From positions 1 to 64,000 of the forward strand of contig JAHDQM010000002.1 in assembly GCA_018433835.1 (NCBI GenBank): a stretch of 64,000 nucleotides of DNA, in the 5' to 3' direction. The DNA is from Methanoculleus sp. (GTDB lineage: Archaea; Halobacteriota; Methanomicrobia; Methanomicrobiales; Methanoculleaceae). Below the pieces are notes generated by a model. The model was given only the letters and a program-made list of their open reading frames with translations. It did not search any database and was not told the origin of the DNA. Positions 6,826-15,500 of the stretch are shown one piece after another. The first letter of the stretch is position 1. Each line of letters starts with the position of its first letter. The translations under genes were made by a program, and so were the position numbers.

Positions 6826-8277
6826 TCAACCCTGCCCTATAACAGCTTCTATCATCCGGATAACAGCCTGGAACCCCTCGTCTCGGGGCGGGGATCCGGC
6901 GTAGGAGACGGCTGCACACTGCTCCAGGATCGAAGACACCATCCCGGTCTCACGACCGCTCTCCTCGAGCAGGCGCAGTACGTCGGCGTCGGCGAGCTCC
7001 GCTCCGGTCCCGCATGCAGACGATACGTACGCCCGCAGCGCCCTGCCGGTCGTTCCGTACGCCTCCTTCCGGTCGCCCCGGCCGAACTGCCTGCGTGCCT
7101 CATCGAGGAGTTGCAGGGCAACGCTTGAGGGGTCGCAGGGGACCGGTGAAGCGGGCGGCTCCGGCGTCTTCGGGGCCCCCCGCCTGACGAGGTAGGCGAT
7201 CGCGAGGATGATGCAGAGTGTGCCCGCACCGGCAAGCCATACGAAGTCGAACGGCTCATCGAGCTCCACTTCCTGCACCTCCCCCCCGACGAGCGTGGCG
7301 ACGATCCTCGCCGTCCGGTTCCCGCCGTCGGTAAATCCCACGCTGAAGAAGGCGGCTTCCCGGGTTACGTTCATCGAAGATGCAACCGGGAAGAAACCGG
7401 CATCTGCGAGATCGGCGGCGTACTGCCCGTAGGTCTCGTTCGCCGCGACGACATCGGGCACCACGAGCGACGTACCGGTGGCGTACGCCGCATACGCAGC
7501 GGAACCGTTCCGCACCACGCCGCCTGCACGCACCGTACTCCCGGCGCTTCCGCGGTACTCGAAGACAAACGTTCCGCCGTCCTCGCCGGCGGGATCGACG
7601 GTCGTCGCTGCACGGACATAGCCGTGCGACGTGAGGACGGCGTGGATCTCCCTGACCACCGGGTCGTCCTCGAGCCCGGCGAGCAGTGCGGACCGCAGGG
7701 TCTGCATGCGGTCCTGCTCCCGTGCCGCCTGCTCCTGGAGCGAGCCCATATCCTGCGAGATCTGGCCGGGTTGTTTCCCGGAGGCGGAGGAAGACGCCCC
7801 GCCGGACCCTGCCTGCGTCGCGACGGATGAGACGGAACTCACCTGCCGGTTCTGCCGGTCCTCCTCCTGTTCAGCCGAACTGACGACGTGGACCCGGATC
7901 TCCGGAAGGGCTATCCGGGTGCGCGGCGCGTTCCCGTACTCGAACGCGACGTCGAAGAAGAACGTGCCGGGCATCGTCGCCGTTCCGGCACTGACGGCTA
8001 TCTCCTGCGTGTCCCTAAAGATGGTGATCGCCCGGGACTGGGACTGGACTGCCGGACTGCTCCCGTCACCACCCTCCGGAACGAACCGCACCTCCCGGAC
8101 GAGCGTGCCGGGGGTATCGGCGCCGAGCGTATTCTCGACGGCGACCGGGAACGCGGCCTCCCCCCCGACCTGCACGGTGTAGTCGGACTGTGCGGTCGAG
8201 AGGGTGATGCCGGCGGCCGCGGCGGTCGCCACGCAGCCGAGGGCAACCAGAAGGATGAGAAGGAGAACTCTCCTCAC
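6826..8277 (-). CDS. Membrane protein of a MoxR/VWA operon (BatD-like position)
   Basis: A 483-residue protein with a signal peptide (residues 4-21), a beta-rich extracellular region, a Ser/Gln-rich low-complexity stretch near 145-180, a second extracellular segment, one transmembrane helix near 345-365 (FVWLAGAGTLCIILAIAYLV) and a cytoplasmic helical tail of about 115 residues. Layout and operon position match BatD-type proteins that accompany VWA and MoxR proteins, although sequence similarity is not obvious by eye. The GTG start overlaps the VWA gene stop by 4 bp. It probably anchors a MoxR-VWA assembly at the membrane. Confidence 0.65.
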   Translation of the reverse strand: MRRVLLLILLVALGCVATAAAAGITLSTAQSDYTVQVGGEAAFPVAVENTLGADTPGTLVREVRFVPEGGDGSSPAVQSQSRAITIFRDTQEIAVSAGTATMPGTFFFDVAFEYGNAPRTRIALPEIRVHVVSSAEQEEDRQNRQVSSVSSVATQAGSGGASSSASGKQPGQISQDMGSLQEQAAREQDRMQTLRSALLAGLEDDPVVREIHAVLTSHGYVRAATTVDPAGEDGGTFVFEYRGSAGSTVRAGGVVRNGSAAYAAYATGTSLVVPDVVAANETYGQYAADLADAGFFPVASSMNVTREAAFFSVGFTDGGNRTARIVATLVGGEVQEVELDEPFDFVWLAGAGTLCIILAIAYLVRRGAPKTPEPPASPVPCDPSSVALQLLDEARRQFGRGDRKEAYGTTGRALRAYVSSACGTGAELADADVLRLLEESGRETGMVSSILEQCAAVSYAGSPPRDEGFQAVIRMIEAVIGQG

Positions 8278-9203
8278 GGCAGGATCCTCCCCCGGCCGTA
8301 GCGGAGGTACATCTCCAGCAGGAGAACGCCGAGCGCCCCGGCAAAGAAGACCTCGCGGATGCTCGTATCTTTCGGCTCGCGCGGGATCTCGTCGGTCAGC
8401 CCGGCGTAGATCGCTGCAAGCGTCCCCTCATCGGCCGCCGCATAGTACTCCCCTCCCGTCGTGCGGGCAATTGCCCTGAGCGTCTCCTCATCGAGCGCAG
8501 CGTACTCGGATGTACCGGCAACCGGGTCGGTCGAGCCGATACCTACGGTGTAGACCGGCACGTCCCGTTCGCGGGCGTAACTCGCCGCCTCTGCGGGCGA
8601 GAAGGTGCCGGCGTTGCTGACGCCGTCGGAGAGGAGGATCACCACCCGGTGCCGGTTCGGGATGGAATCGGCCATATCGACACCGAGAGCCAGCCCGTCG
8701 CCGAGAGCGGTCTGTCCGTCGCGCCCAGGGATGCCGTAAAGCCTCTCGATCACCCGGTCCCGGTCGGGAGAGAGGTAGGCGGCGCTCGTTGCCCCGGACT
8801 CGAAGACGACGATCCCAGAGTAGTCGTCCGGGTTGAGCCGGGAGAGCAGGATCCCGGCGGCGGCCTTCGCGGCGTCCAGGCGGGTGGGGGAGTAGTCGGT
8901 CGCCTGCATGCTCCCGGAGGTGTCCAGCACCAGCACCACGCTGACGCCTTCGTCAACCCCTTCGAGCGGGATGTGCGGGTCGGCGAGGCCCACCAGGATG
9001 AGGGCGAGGGCGAGGAGGGCAAGGACAAAGAGGGCGTGCGGGCGCGGCAGCCGGGCCGGGGTCCTGGCCTGTGCGGCAACCGCGACGCGGGAGAAGGTGA
9101 GCGCCGCATACGACCGGGCCTTGAGCGCACGCCGGTAGAGGAGGCAGAGGACCGGGATGCCGGCAAGGCCGACGAGCCAGAGGGGCTCTGCAAAGCCGGT
9201 CAT
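8274..9203 (-). CDS. VWA-domain membrane protein (BatA-like)
   Basis: A 309-residue protein with an N-terminal hydrophobic helix, a second helix near 55-75 (ALFVLALLALALILVGLA), and a von Willebrand factor A domain whose metal-ion-dependent adhesion site reads LVLDTSGSM near residue 90. A conserved threonine loop (GQTALGDGLALG) and ILLSDG follow, and a short hydrophobic segment lies near the C-terminus (VFFAGALGVLLLEMYL). It belongs with MoxR and DUF58 in a chaperone-like or stress-linked membrane complex. It abuts the DUF58 gene without a gap. Confidence 0.88.
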   Translation of the reverse strand: MTGFAEPLWLVGLAGIPVLCLLYRRALKARSYAALTFSRVAVAAQARTPARLPRPHALFVLALLALALILVGLADPHIPLEGVDEGVSVVLVLDTSGSMQATDYSPTRLDAAKAAAGILLSRLNPDDYSGIVVFESGATSAAYLSPDRDRVIERLYGIPGRDGQTALGDGLALGVDMADSIPNRHRVVILLSDGVSNAGTFSPAEAASYARERDVPVYTVGIGSTDPVAGTSEYAALDEETLRAIARTTGGEYYAAADEGTLAAIYAGLTDEIPREPKDTSIREVFFAGALGVLLLEMYLRYGRGRILP

Positions 9204-10091
9204 CTAACCACCCCGGTAGCGCGGGTGCGCGTAGAACCGGCGCAGGGGCAGGTCGTACGGCCCTTCGGTGGAGACCCTGACGTCACGCACGCGGCACGAG
9301 CGCAGATCGCCCTCGATGCGCCGGTCTGCGGCGGCCAGGGCATCGGCGTAGGCCCTGCGGAAGGCGGGGTCCGAGGTGTCCACGAGCACCTGCTCGCCGG
9401 TCTCCGGGTCTTCGAGGAACACGTGCCCCACGTCAGGAAGGCAGTCTTCCGCAGGATCGGTCACCCTGACGGCAGTGGTTTCGTGCCGCCGCCGCAGGTG
9501 CGAGAGGGCCCGGGCGAACCCCGGATCGTCGAAGTCGGAGAGGACGATGACCGAGCACCTGCGCCTGACCCTCGTGCAGAGGAACCGGAAGGCGGCGGCA
9601 AGATCGGTGCCCGTCCCCGCGGATCGGTGCGTGATGAGGGCCTGCACGAGCCTGATGACCTGGCTTCTGCCCGCCCGGGCCGGGATGAACGCCTCGACGC
9701 GGTCGGTGACGATGCAGAGCCCCATCCGCCCGTTCTGCCGGTAGGCGGCAAAGATCAGGCTGGCAGCCACCTCGAGTATCCGGCGGTCCTTGCTGATCGA
9801 GGACCCGAACGCCGCGGAGCCCGACCGGTCCAGGACGAGGTAGTAGGTCCGGCTACGCTCTTCCTCGTACTCCCTGACGACGAGCCGGTCCATCCGCGCC
9901 GAGGCCTTCCAGTCGATCGTCCGGGCGTCGTCGCCGGGGAGGTACTCCCGGAGGTTTGCAAGCGCCATCCCGCTCCCCTTGAACGGCGATCGCCTGGGGC
10001 CGAGACAGGAGCCGTCGGCCAGCGCGGCGGTCTTGAGCTCGATCCGCCGGATCTGCCGGATGAGATCTGCCCGCTCCCCGGCATCGTTCAC
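9204..10091 (-). CDS. DUF58 domain protein
   Basis: A 295-residue protein with the DUF58 signature LREYLPGDDARTIDWKA near residues 47-63, followed by a VWA-like fold (YLVLDRSGSAAFG). Such proteins are almost always encoded between a MoxR AAA+ ATPase and VWA proteins, as here. The start is GTG, 2 bp after the moxR stop. The biochemical role is not established; it likely acts as an adaptor or substrate in the MoxR system. Confidence 0.88.
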   Translation of the reverse strand: MNDAGERADLIRQIRRIELKTAALADGSCLGPRRSPFKGSGMALANLREYLPGDDARTIDWKASARMDRLVVREYEEERSRTYYLVLDRSGSAAFGSSISKDRRILEVAASLIFAAYRQNGRMGLCIVTDRVEAFIPARAGRSQVIRLVQALITHRSAGTGTDLAAAFRFLCTRVRRRCSVIVLSDFDDPGFARALSHLRRRHETTAVRVTDPAEDCLPDVGHVFLEDPETGEQVLVDTSDPAFRRAYADALAAADRRIEGDLRSCRVRDVRVSTEGPYDLPLRRFYAHPRYRGG

Positions 10092-10093
10092 CG

Positions 10094-11089
10094 TCAGGGC
10101 ACCTCCAAAACTGCCAGGACCTGCCGGACGATCTCTTCCGCGGTGAGGTCGTCCGCCTCCGCCTCGAAGGTGAGGAGGATGCGGTGCCTGAGGACCGCAG
10201 GGGCCAGGGCCCGGACATCGTCGGGGACAACGTAGCCCCGTCCCGCGAGCACCGCGTGCGCCTTGCCGCAGAGGAGCAAGGCGAGCGATGCCCGCGGGGA
10301 TGCTCCGGAAGCGATCATGGGGCCGAGGTCGAGGCCGTAGGTTGCAGGGTGCCGGGTGGCGTCGACCAGCTGCGCAGCGTAGCGTTTCACGCCCGGATCG
10401 GCGTATACCGACCGCACGAACGACTGAAGTCCGGCTACGCCGGCGGCGTCGAGGACCGGCGCCGGAGGGGCGGGCTGGTCCGCCGTGAACCGGTCGAGGA
10501 TGGCGACCTCTTCGTCGAGGTCCGGGTAGTCCATCCGGATCTTGAGCATGAACCGGTCGAGCTGCGCTTCGGGGAGCGGGTAGGTGCCCTCCGATTCGAG
10601 CGGGTTCTGGGTGGCAAGGACGAAGAACGGGCGCGGCAGCGGGTAGGTCTCGCCCTGGATGGTGACCTGCCGCTCCTGCATCGCCTCGAGGAGGGCGGAC
10701 TGCACCTTCGGGGGGGCACGGTTGACCTCGTCGGCAAGGATGATCTGGTGGAAGATCGGCCCCCGGATCGTCCGGAACGCGGCCGTATGCCGGTCGTAGA
10801 TCCGGGTCCCGGTGATATCGGCGGGGAGGAGGTCGGGGGTGAACTGGAGGCGGGCGAAGGTGCAGTCAAGGCAGTGCGCGAGGGTGCTGATCGTGAGCGT
10901 CTTTGCTATCCCCGGGACCCCTTCGAGGAGAGCGTGGCCGCCGGCAAGCACCGCCGCGAGCACCTGGTCGATAACCGCCTGCTGTCCGATGATCACCGTC
11001 TTCATACCGGAGCGAACGTTGTCGAGAGCGGCCGCATGCTCCCGTGCCCGGCTGTTGAGTGCTGCAATCTCCGTATCCGTGCCTGCCAT
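10094..11089 (-). CDS. MoxR-family AAA+ ATPase
   Basis: A 331-residue ATPase. Walker A is GVPGIAKT (57-64), Walker B is IILADEVNRAPPK near 133-145, and sensor 1 is ATQNPLESEGTYPLPEAQ around 158-175, all typical of MoxR proteins. It is the first gene of the four-gene minus-strand operon down to 6826. MoxR proteins are thought to remodel or activate partner complexes together with VWA proteins. A TATA-like cgtcatatagc lies at about 11116-11126 on the minus strand. Confidence 0.92.
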   Translation of the reverse strand: MAGTDTEIAALNSRAREHAAALDNVRSGMKTVIIGQQAVIDQVLAAVLAGGHALLEGVPGIAKTLTISTLAHCLDCTFARLQFTPDLLPADITGTRIYDRHTAAFRTIRGPIFHQIILADEVNRAPPKVQSALLEAMQERQVTIQGETYPLPRPFFVLATQNPLESEGTYPLPEAQLDRFMLKIRMDYPDLDEEVAILDRFTADQPAPPAPVLDAAGVAGLQSFVRSVYADPGVKRYAAQLVDATRHPATYGLDLGPMIASGASPRASLALLLCGKAHAVLAGRGYVVPDDVRALAPAVLRHRILLTFEAEADDLTAEEIVRQVLAVLEVP

Positions 11090-11542
11090 GCTGGTTCCTG
11101 GAAAAACGTGGGCGGGGATGCTATATGACGCTTGTCAGTCTCCAGCGAGTTAATTGGAGGCCGTTAACATTATCCACTCTGATTGCGGAAAGGCTCACGC
11201 AGCCGTTGGCAACCGGATACGGTTCGGATCTGTGTGAAGCATTCCTACAAAGCTCGTTTCGCCCCTGCGTTACAACCAAAGCAGGGCAGACGAAGTGCGA
11301 CTTCATCAGGTGCGACGGGTTTCGGAAAGACTGCGGAAGGAATACGGGGAGTTCCAGGCCACTCGGTCCAGCAGTGTGAGGAAAAATCAGTCAATTTACC
11401 ATAATTAACAGGATCGATAAAAAAACAACATTTATTTACCAGGACGTGATTAGGAGCCCGTAGTTGATTACCCCTTGCGGGTAATCAACGGATCTTGAGA
11501 GTCGCAGACCCCGAGTTTGCGGCAAAATTAGAGGTGAAAAGA
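11090..11542. other. Divergent intergenic region between moxR and the first surface-protein gene
   Basis: No gene is supported in these 453 bases. The stretch at about 11258-11294 can fold as ttcg-ccctgc paired with gcaggg-cgaa, with a bulge. The right part is A/T-rich (11395-11445) and probably carries the promoter of the surface-protein gene. A perfect inverted repeat follows at 11463-11489. Confidence 0.4.
11463..11489 (+). promoter_or_regulatory. Perfect 11-bp inverted repeat upstream of the surface-domain gene
   Basis: The arms gttgattaccc (11463-11473) and gggtaatcaac (11479-11489) pair perfectly around a five-base loop, 53 bp before the ATG at 11543. In RNA this is a stable stem-loop in the 5' leader. 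In DNA it is a good operator for a dimeric regulator. I cannot tell which from sequence alone. Confidence 0.6.
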
Positions 11543-12364
11543 ATGAAAACAGTAGAAACAGCACGTTCCGCGAGGAGAGCCTCAAGCCTGATCGCTGCAG
11601 GTCTCATCGTGATGATGGTGCTCTGCGTGATACCCGCATCGGCGTTGACCGTATTGCCGTACAAGCACAGTTTCATCAACGTTTCAAACGAAGCCGGACC
11701 ACTTTACGACCTTGACGGCGCAGTCTATGGAACCGGAAATAACGGCACCTACTACATGAAGTTCGACGGCGGCGGCCTGAACGCCCTTCACATCACGACG
11801 AACACAAGTTCTCCCAACGGACAGGTGACCAACTCGACCTCGGCCACGGGAACGTTCTACGTGTCCGACACGGGCGGTCGGGGCTACGACGACGATATCA
11901 TCCTGATGTTCGCGACCAACGCCTCCCTGAGCAACGACTTCTCGATCGAGATCAACGCAAGCGGCTATCAGTGGGAAGCCACCGAATCGGCGCCGACCTC
12001 ATACGATTACCAGGCAGGGGCACTGCAAGAGACCTTCGGGCAGGGCGACTTCGCCTACGGCCCGCAGATCTATAAACCGAGCAGTGTCTCGAACTACCCG
12101 ATCTTCTACGGTCAGGATATGGGCGACACGGACAACACCTTCCAGATCATGTTCATCGACCTGAACGTGGGCTTGCTCGGACTCAACAGCACCCTTGAAG
12201 GTAACGGCATGGCGCAGGTCGATTACGAGATCGGCAACTTCACCGGGTTTGGAGCCTTCGATGCCTATGCATGGTGCCTGAACTCGAACCAGGAGCAGGG
12301 GATCTCCTGGACCAACGCGGTTGTCGGTACGGGTAGCAGTGGCTACACGGTGAAGATCTCGTGA
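11543..12364 (+). CDS. Secreted single-domain surface protein (shared local beta-rich domain)
   Basis: A 273-residue protein made of a signal peptide (cleavage probably after ASA near residue 35) and one copy of the domain shared with the next two genes. Landmarks in order are FDGGGLNALHIT, NGQVTN, SDTGGRGYDDDIILMF, DFAYGPQIYKP, YPIFYGQDMGDTDNTFQIMF, IDLNVG, AWCLNSNQEQGISWTN and GTGSSGYTV at the end. The ATG at 11543 has the Shine-Dalgarno gaggtg at 11531. There is no C-terminal anchor, so the protein may be released or held by partners. This minimal form suggests the domain folds alone. Its function is unknown; a binding role is inferred. Confidence 0.85.
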   Translation: MKTVETARSARRASSLIAAGLIVMMVLCVIPASALTVLPYKHSFINVSNEAGPLYDLDGAVYGTGNNGTYYMKFDGGGLNALHITTNTSSPNGQVTNSTSATGTFYVSDTGGRGYDDDIILMFATNASLSNDFSIEINASGYQWEATESAPTSYDYQAGALQETFGQGDFAYGPQIYKPSSVSNYPIFYGQDMGDTDNTFQIMFIDLNVGLLGLNSTLEGNGMAQVDYEIGNFTGFGAFDAYAWCLNSNQEQGISWTNAVVGTGSSGYTVKIS

Positions 12365-12380
12365 TCCACCGGAACCAACC

Positions 12381-12386
12381 TTTTTT
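12381..12386 (+). terminator. T-run after the 273-residue surface gene
   Basis: Six T residues follow a CCAACC stretch 17 bp after the stop codon. A/T-rich promoter-like sequence comes next (acttatacaac near 12467-12477), so the 273- and 2340-residue genes are probably separate transcripts. Confidence 0.45.
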
Positions 12387-12587
12387 GAGCAATCGCATGC
12401 GTTCCATTTAATAACTGCCGAAAAATGTTAACCAAATTCGCTTAAAATGGCCCGATTTAGCAACGGACTTATACAACCCAGTTAAGGTTTTACATACTCT
12501 CAGAGAGCGGCTATGCCGACGCAGGTATCCGGAGTGCCGGTTCCGCAGGAGCTTCTTCGAGAATCCTTGCTCTGAAAGGAAGATATT

Positions 12588-15500
12588 ATGACAGGGGATA
12601 GACGTATTCAAACCAGCCCGTGGCAGGGGTGGGTAGCCCTCCTGCTACTGATCCTCGCGCTCATCGCCGTACCGGCGGTGGCGCTGGGGGGCACCGACCT
12701 GCCGTCGAACACGACCGAGCCGACCGTCGGGGTTCCCGGCGAGATGCCGACGGGCGTCGGTGAGGAGAACAACAGCACACCCGAACCGACGCCGACCGAA
12801 ACGGTAACGGAAGAGGTGACACCGGAACCAACCGAACCGTTGCCGAAGTCTGTCGGCATCAGCGCATCAGGACCCGCGCCCCTCCCGGCACCCCGGCATA
12901 TCTTCTTCGAAGTCGCCAACAACGCCGGGGTGAAGTACAACCTGGACAGCGATACATATGGCGGCCCCAACGGCACGTACTACATCAAGGCGGACGGCGG
13001 CGGCCTGAACGAACTCCACATCACGAACGATATGGGTTCCCCGTACGGGCAGGTGTTTGAGGACGGCAACCAGTCCGGCGTGCTCTGGATCACCAACACC
13101 GGAGGCCGGGGATTCGACGATGACGTCATCCTCCTGGTCTCGGTGAACGGAACGATCCCGGACGACTTCGCCCTCCATGTTAAATCAAGCGGCTATACCT
13201 GGGTGCCTTCATCGACGGCGAACGAGTTGCCGACGGATTACGCCTATGTCGAGGGAGCGGTGGACGAGACCTTCACGGAGGAAGACTTCATCTACGGTCC
13301 GCAGACCTGGAAGCCGGGTCCGGGAGATCTCGTGGTACCCTCCCTGCCGCTCTACTACGGCCAGGACATCAATGACCCGTCTGCAGCGTCCTACCTGATG
13401 TTCATCGACCTCAACGTCGGGAACATGTATCCGAGCAAGTTCTCGGGCGCAACCCTGACCGAGAACGGCGGGGCGAAGGTCGAGTTCACGTTCACCAACC
13501 TGACCACCCACGCGGCCTTTAACGGGTACGGCTGGTGCCTCGCAGCGAACCAGGCCCAGGGGATCTCCTGGACCAACAGGGTTTCGGGCACTGGATCCAG
13601 CGGGTACACGGTAGCCGGGGTGCCCTATACACCACCGCCCGCCCCCACCGCGGACTTCACGGCTAACGTCACCAGCGGCGACGCTCCGCTCGCCGTCCAG
13701 TTCACCGACACCTCCACGGGCACGGTCACGTCGTGGGCCTGGGACTTCGAGAACGACGGCGTCGTCGACTCCACCGAGCAGAACCCCTCGTTCACCTACA
13801 CGACCGCCGGCACCTACACGGTCAACCTCACGGTCGCCAACGCAGGCGGCAGCAACTCGGCAGTCAGGACCGACTGCATCACCGTGACCGAACAGACCGG
13901 ACCTTCCGTTCTACCCGACTACAACTACATCTTCGTGAAGGTTGCAAACGACGCCGGCGTGAAGTACAACGCTTTCGGCAACGAGACCTACAACATCAGG
14001 TTCGAAGGCTACGACCGCGGCCTCAACGCTCTCCACATCTCCACCGACCCAGCCGTGAACTTCGGCCAGGTGACGGTCTCTGAAAACCAGAGCGGCACCT
14101 TCTATGCGACCGACTCCGGCGGGAAGGGTTACGAGGACGAGATCATCCTGATGGTCGCCGTCAACGGAACGATCCCCGACGACTTCAGGCTCCGCGTAAC
14201 GGCGGACGGGTATACCTGGACGCCGAACCCGGCAAGCAACCAGCCCCCGTCTCTCGACAACGTGACCTACCAGGCCAGTTCTCTCGACGAGGTCTTCACG
14301 AAGGACGACTTCATCTATGGCCCGCAGATCTGGAAGCCGACCGGCAACGGTTTCGACTACCCAATCTACGCTGACCAGAACATGACCGACACGGAGAACA
14401 CCTTCCAGGTGATGTTCATCGATCTCAATGCAGGCGTCCTCCGGCCGAACACGACCCTCGAAAACCGGGGTGCGGTCAGGATCAACTACGCCTTCGAGAA
14501 CCTGGAGACATTTGCGGCCTTCAATGTCTACGGCTACTGTCAGAACTCAAACAATGGTGACAACATGGTCGCCTGGGGCAATGCCGTCCTGGCACCCAAG
14601 ACGATGAGCGGCTACTCGGTCATCGGCACGGATTCCGAAACTCCTGCCGGCTCGGCATGGCCGATGTACGGGCATGACCTGCGGCACACCGGGCTGAGCC
14701 CGTACACGGGCCCCGAGTTCCCGGTGCAACTCTGGTTGCACAAGGCCAGCAGTGCCTTCTACGTCCAGCCGGTCCTCGACGCCGACGGCACGGTCTACGC
14801 CGGTTCGAGAAACAAGGTGTTCTATGCCATTAACTCGAACGGCACGCTGAAGTGGTCCTACACCGCGCCCAACCAGATCTACACGGCAGCGGCGATCGAC
14901 AGCGAGGGCACCGTCTACTTCGGTTGCCGGGATGCGAAGATCTACGCCGTGGACTCGAACGGCACGCCGAAGTGGACGTTCACGACCGGCAGTACCGTCT
15001 CCTCGGCCCCGGCGATCGGTGCCGACGGCACGATCTATGCCGGCTCCGGCGACATGAAACTCTACGCCGTCAACCCCGACGGCACCGAAAAATGGTCGTA
15101 CACCACCGGCGGTGCGGTCAACTCCGCCCCGGCAGTCGGTGCCGACGGCACGATCTACGCAGGCTCCGCCGACACGAACCTGTATGCCATCAACCCCGAC
15201 GGCACGATCTACGCAGGCTCCGCCGACGGCAGCCTGTATGCAATCAACCCCGACGGCAGCCTGAAGTGGTCGTGCGCCACCGGCGGCGCCGTTGCGACCC
15301 CGGCGATCGGGCCCGACGGCACGATCTATGCGGGTTCGGCCAGTAAAACAATCAACGCCGTCAACCCCGACGGCAGCCTGAAGTGGCTCTACAACACCAC
15401 CGGCACCCACACGACGGCCCCGGCAATCGATGCCGCAGGCACTGTCTATATCGCCTCGAACGACCGGAACGACCGGTACCTCTACGCGATCCGGTCCGAC

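Noticed and set aside
8649..10235. 528-codon plus-strand frame
   Set aside because: Antisense to the VWA, DUF58 and moxR genes; Gly/Arg/Glu/Pro composition only.
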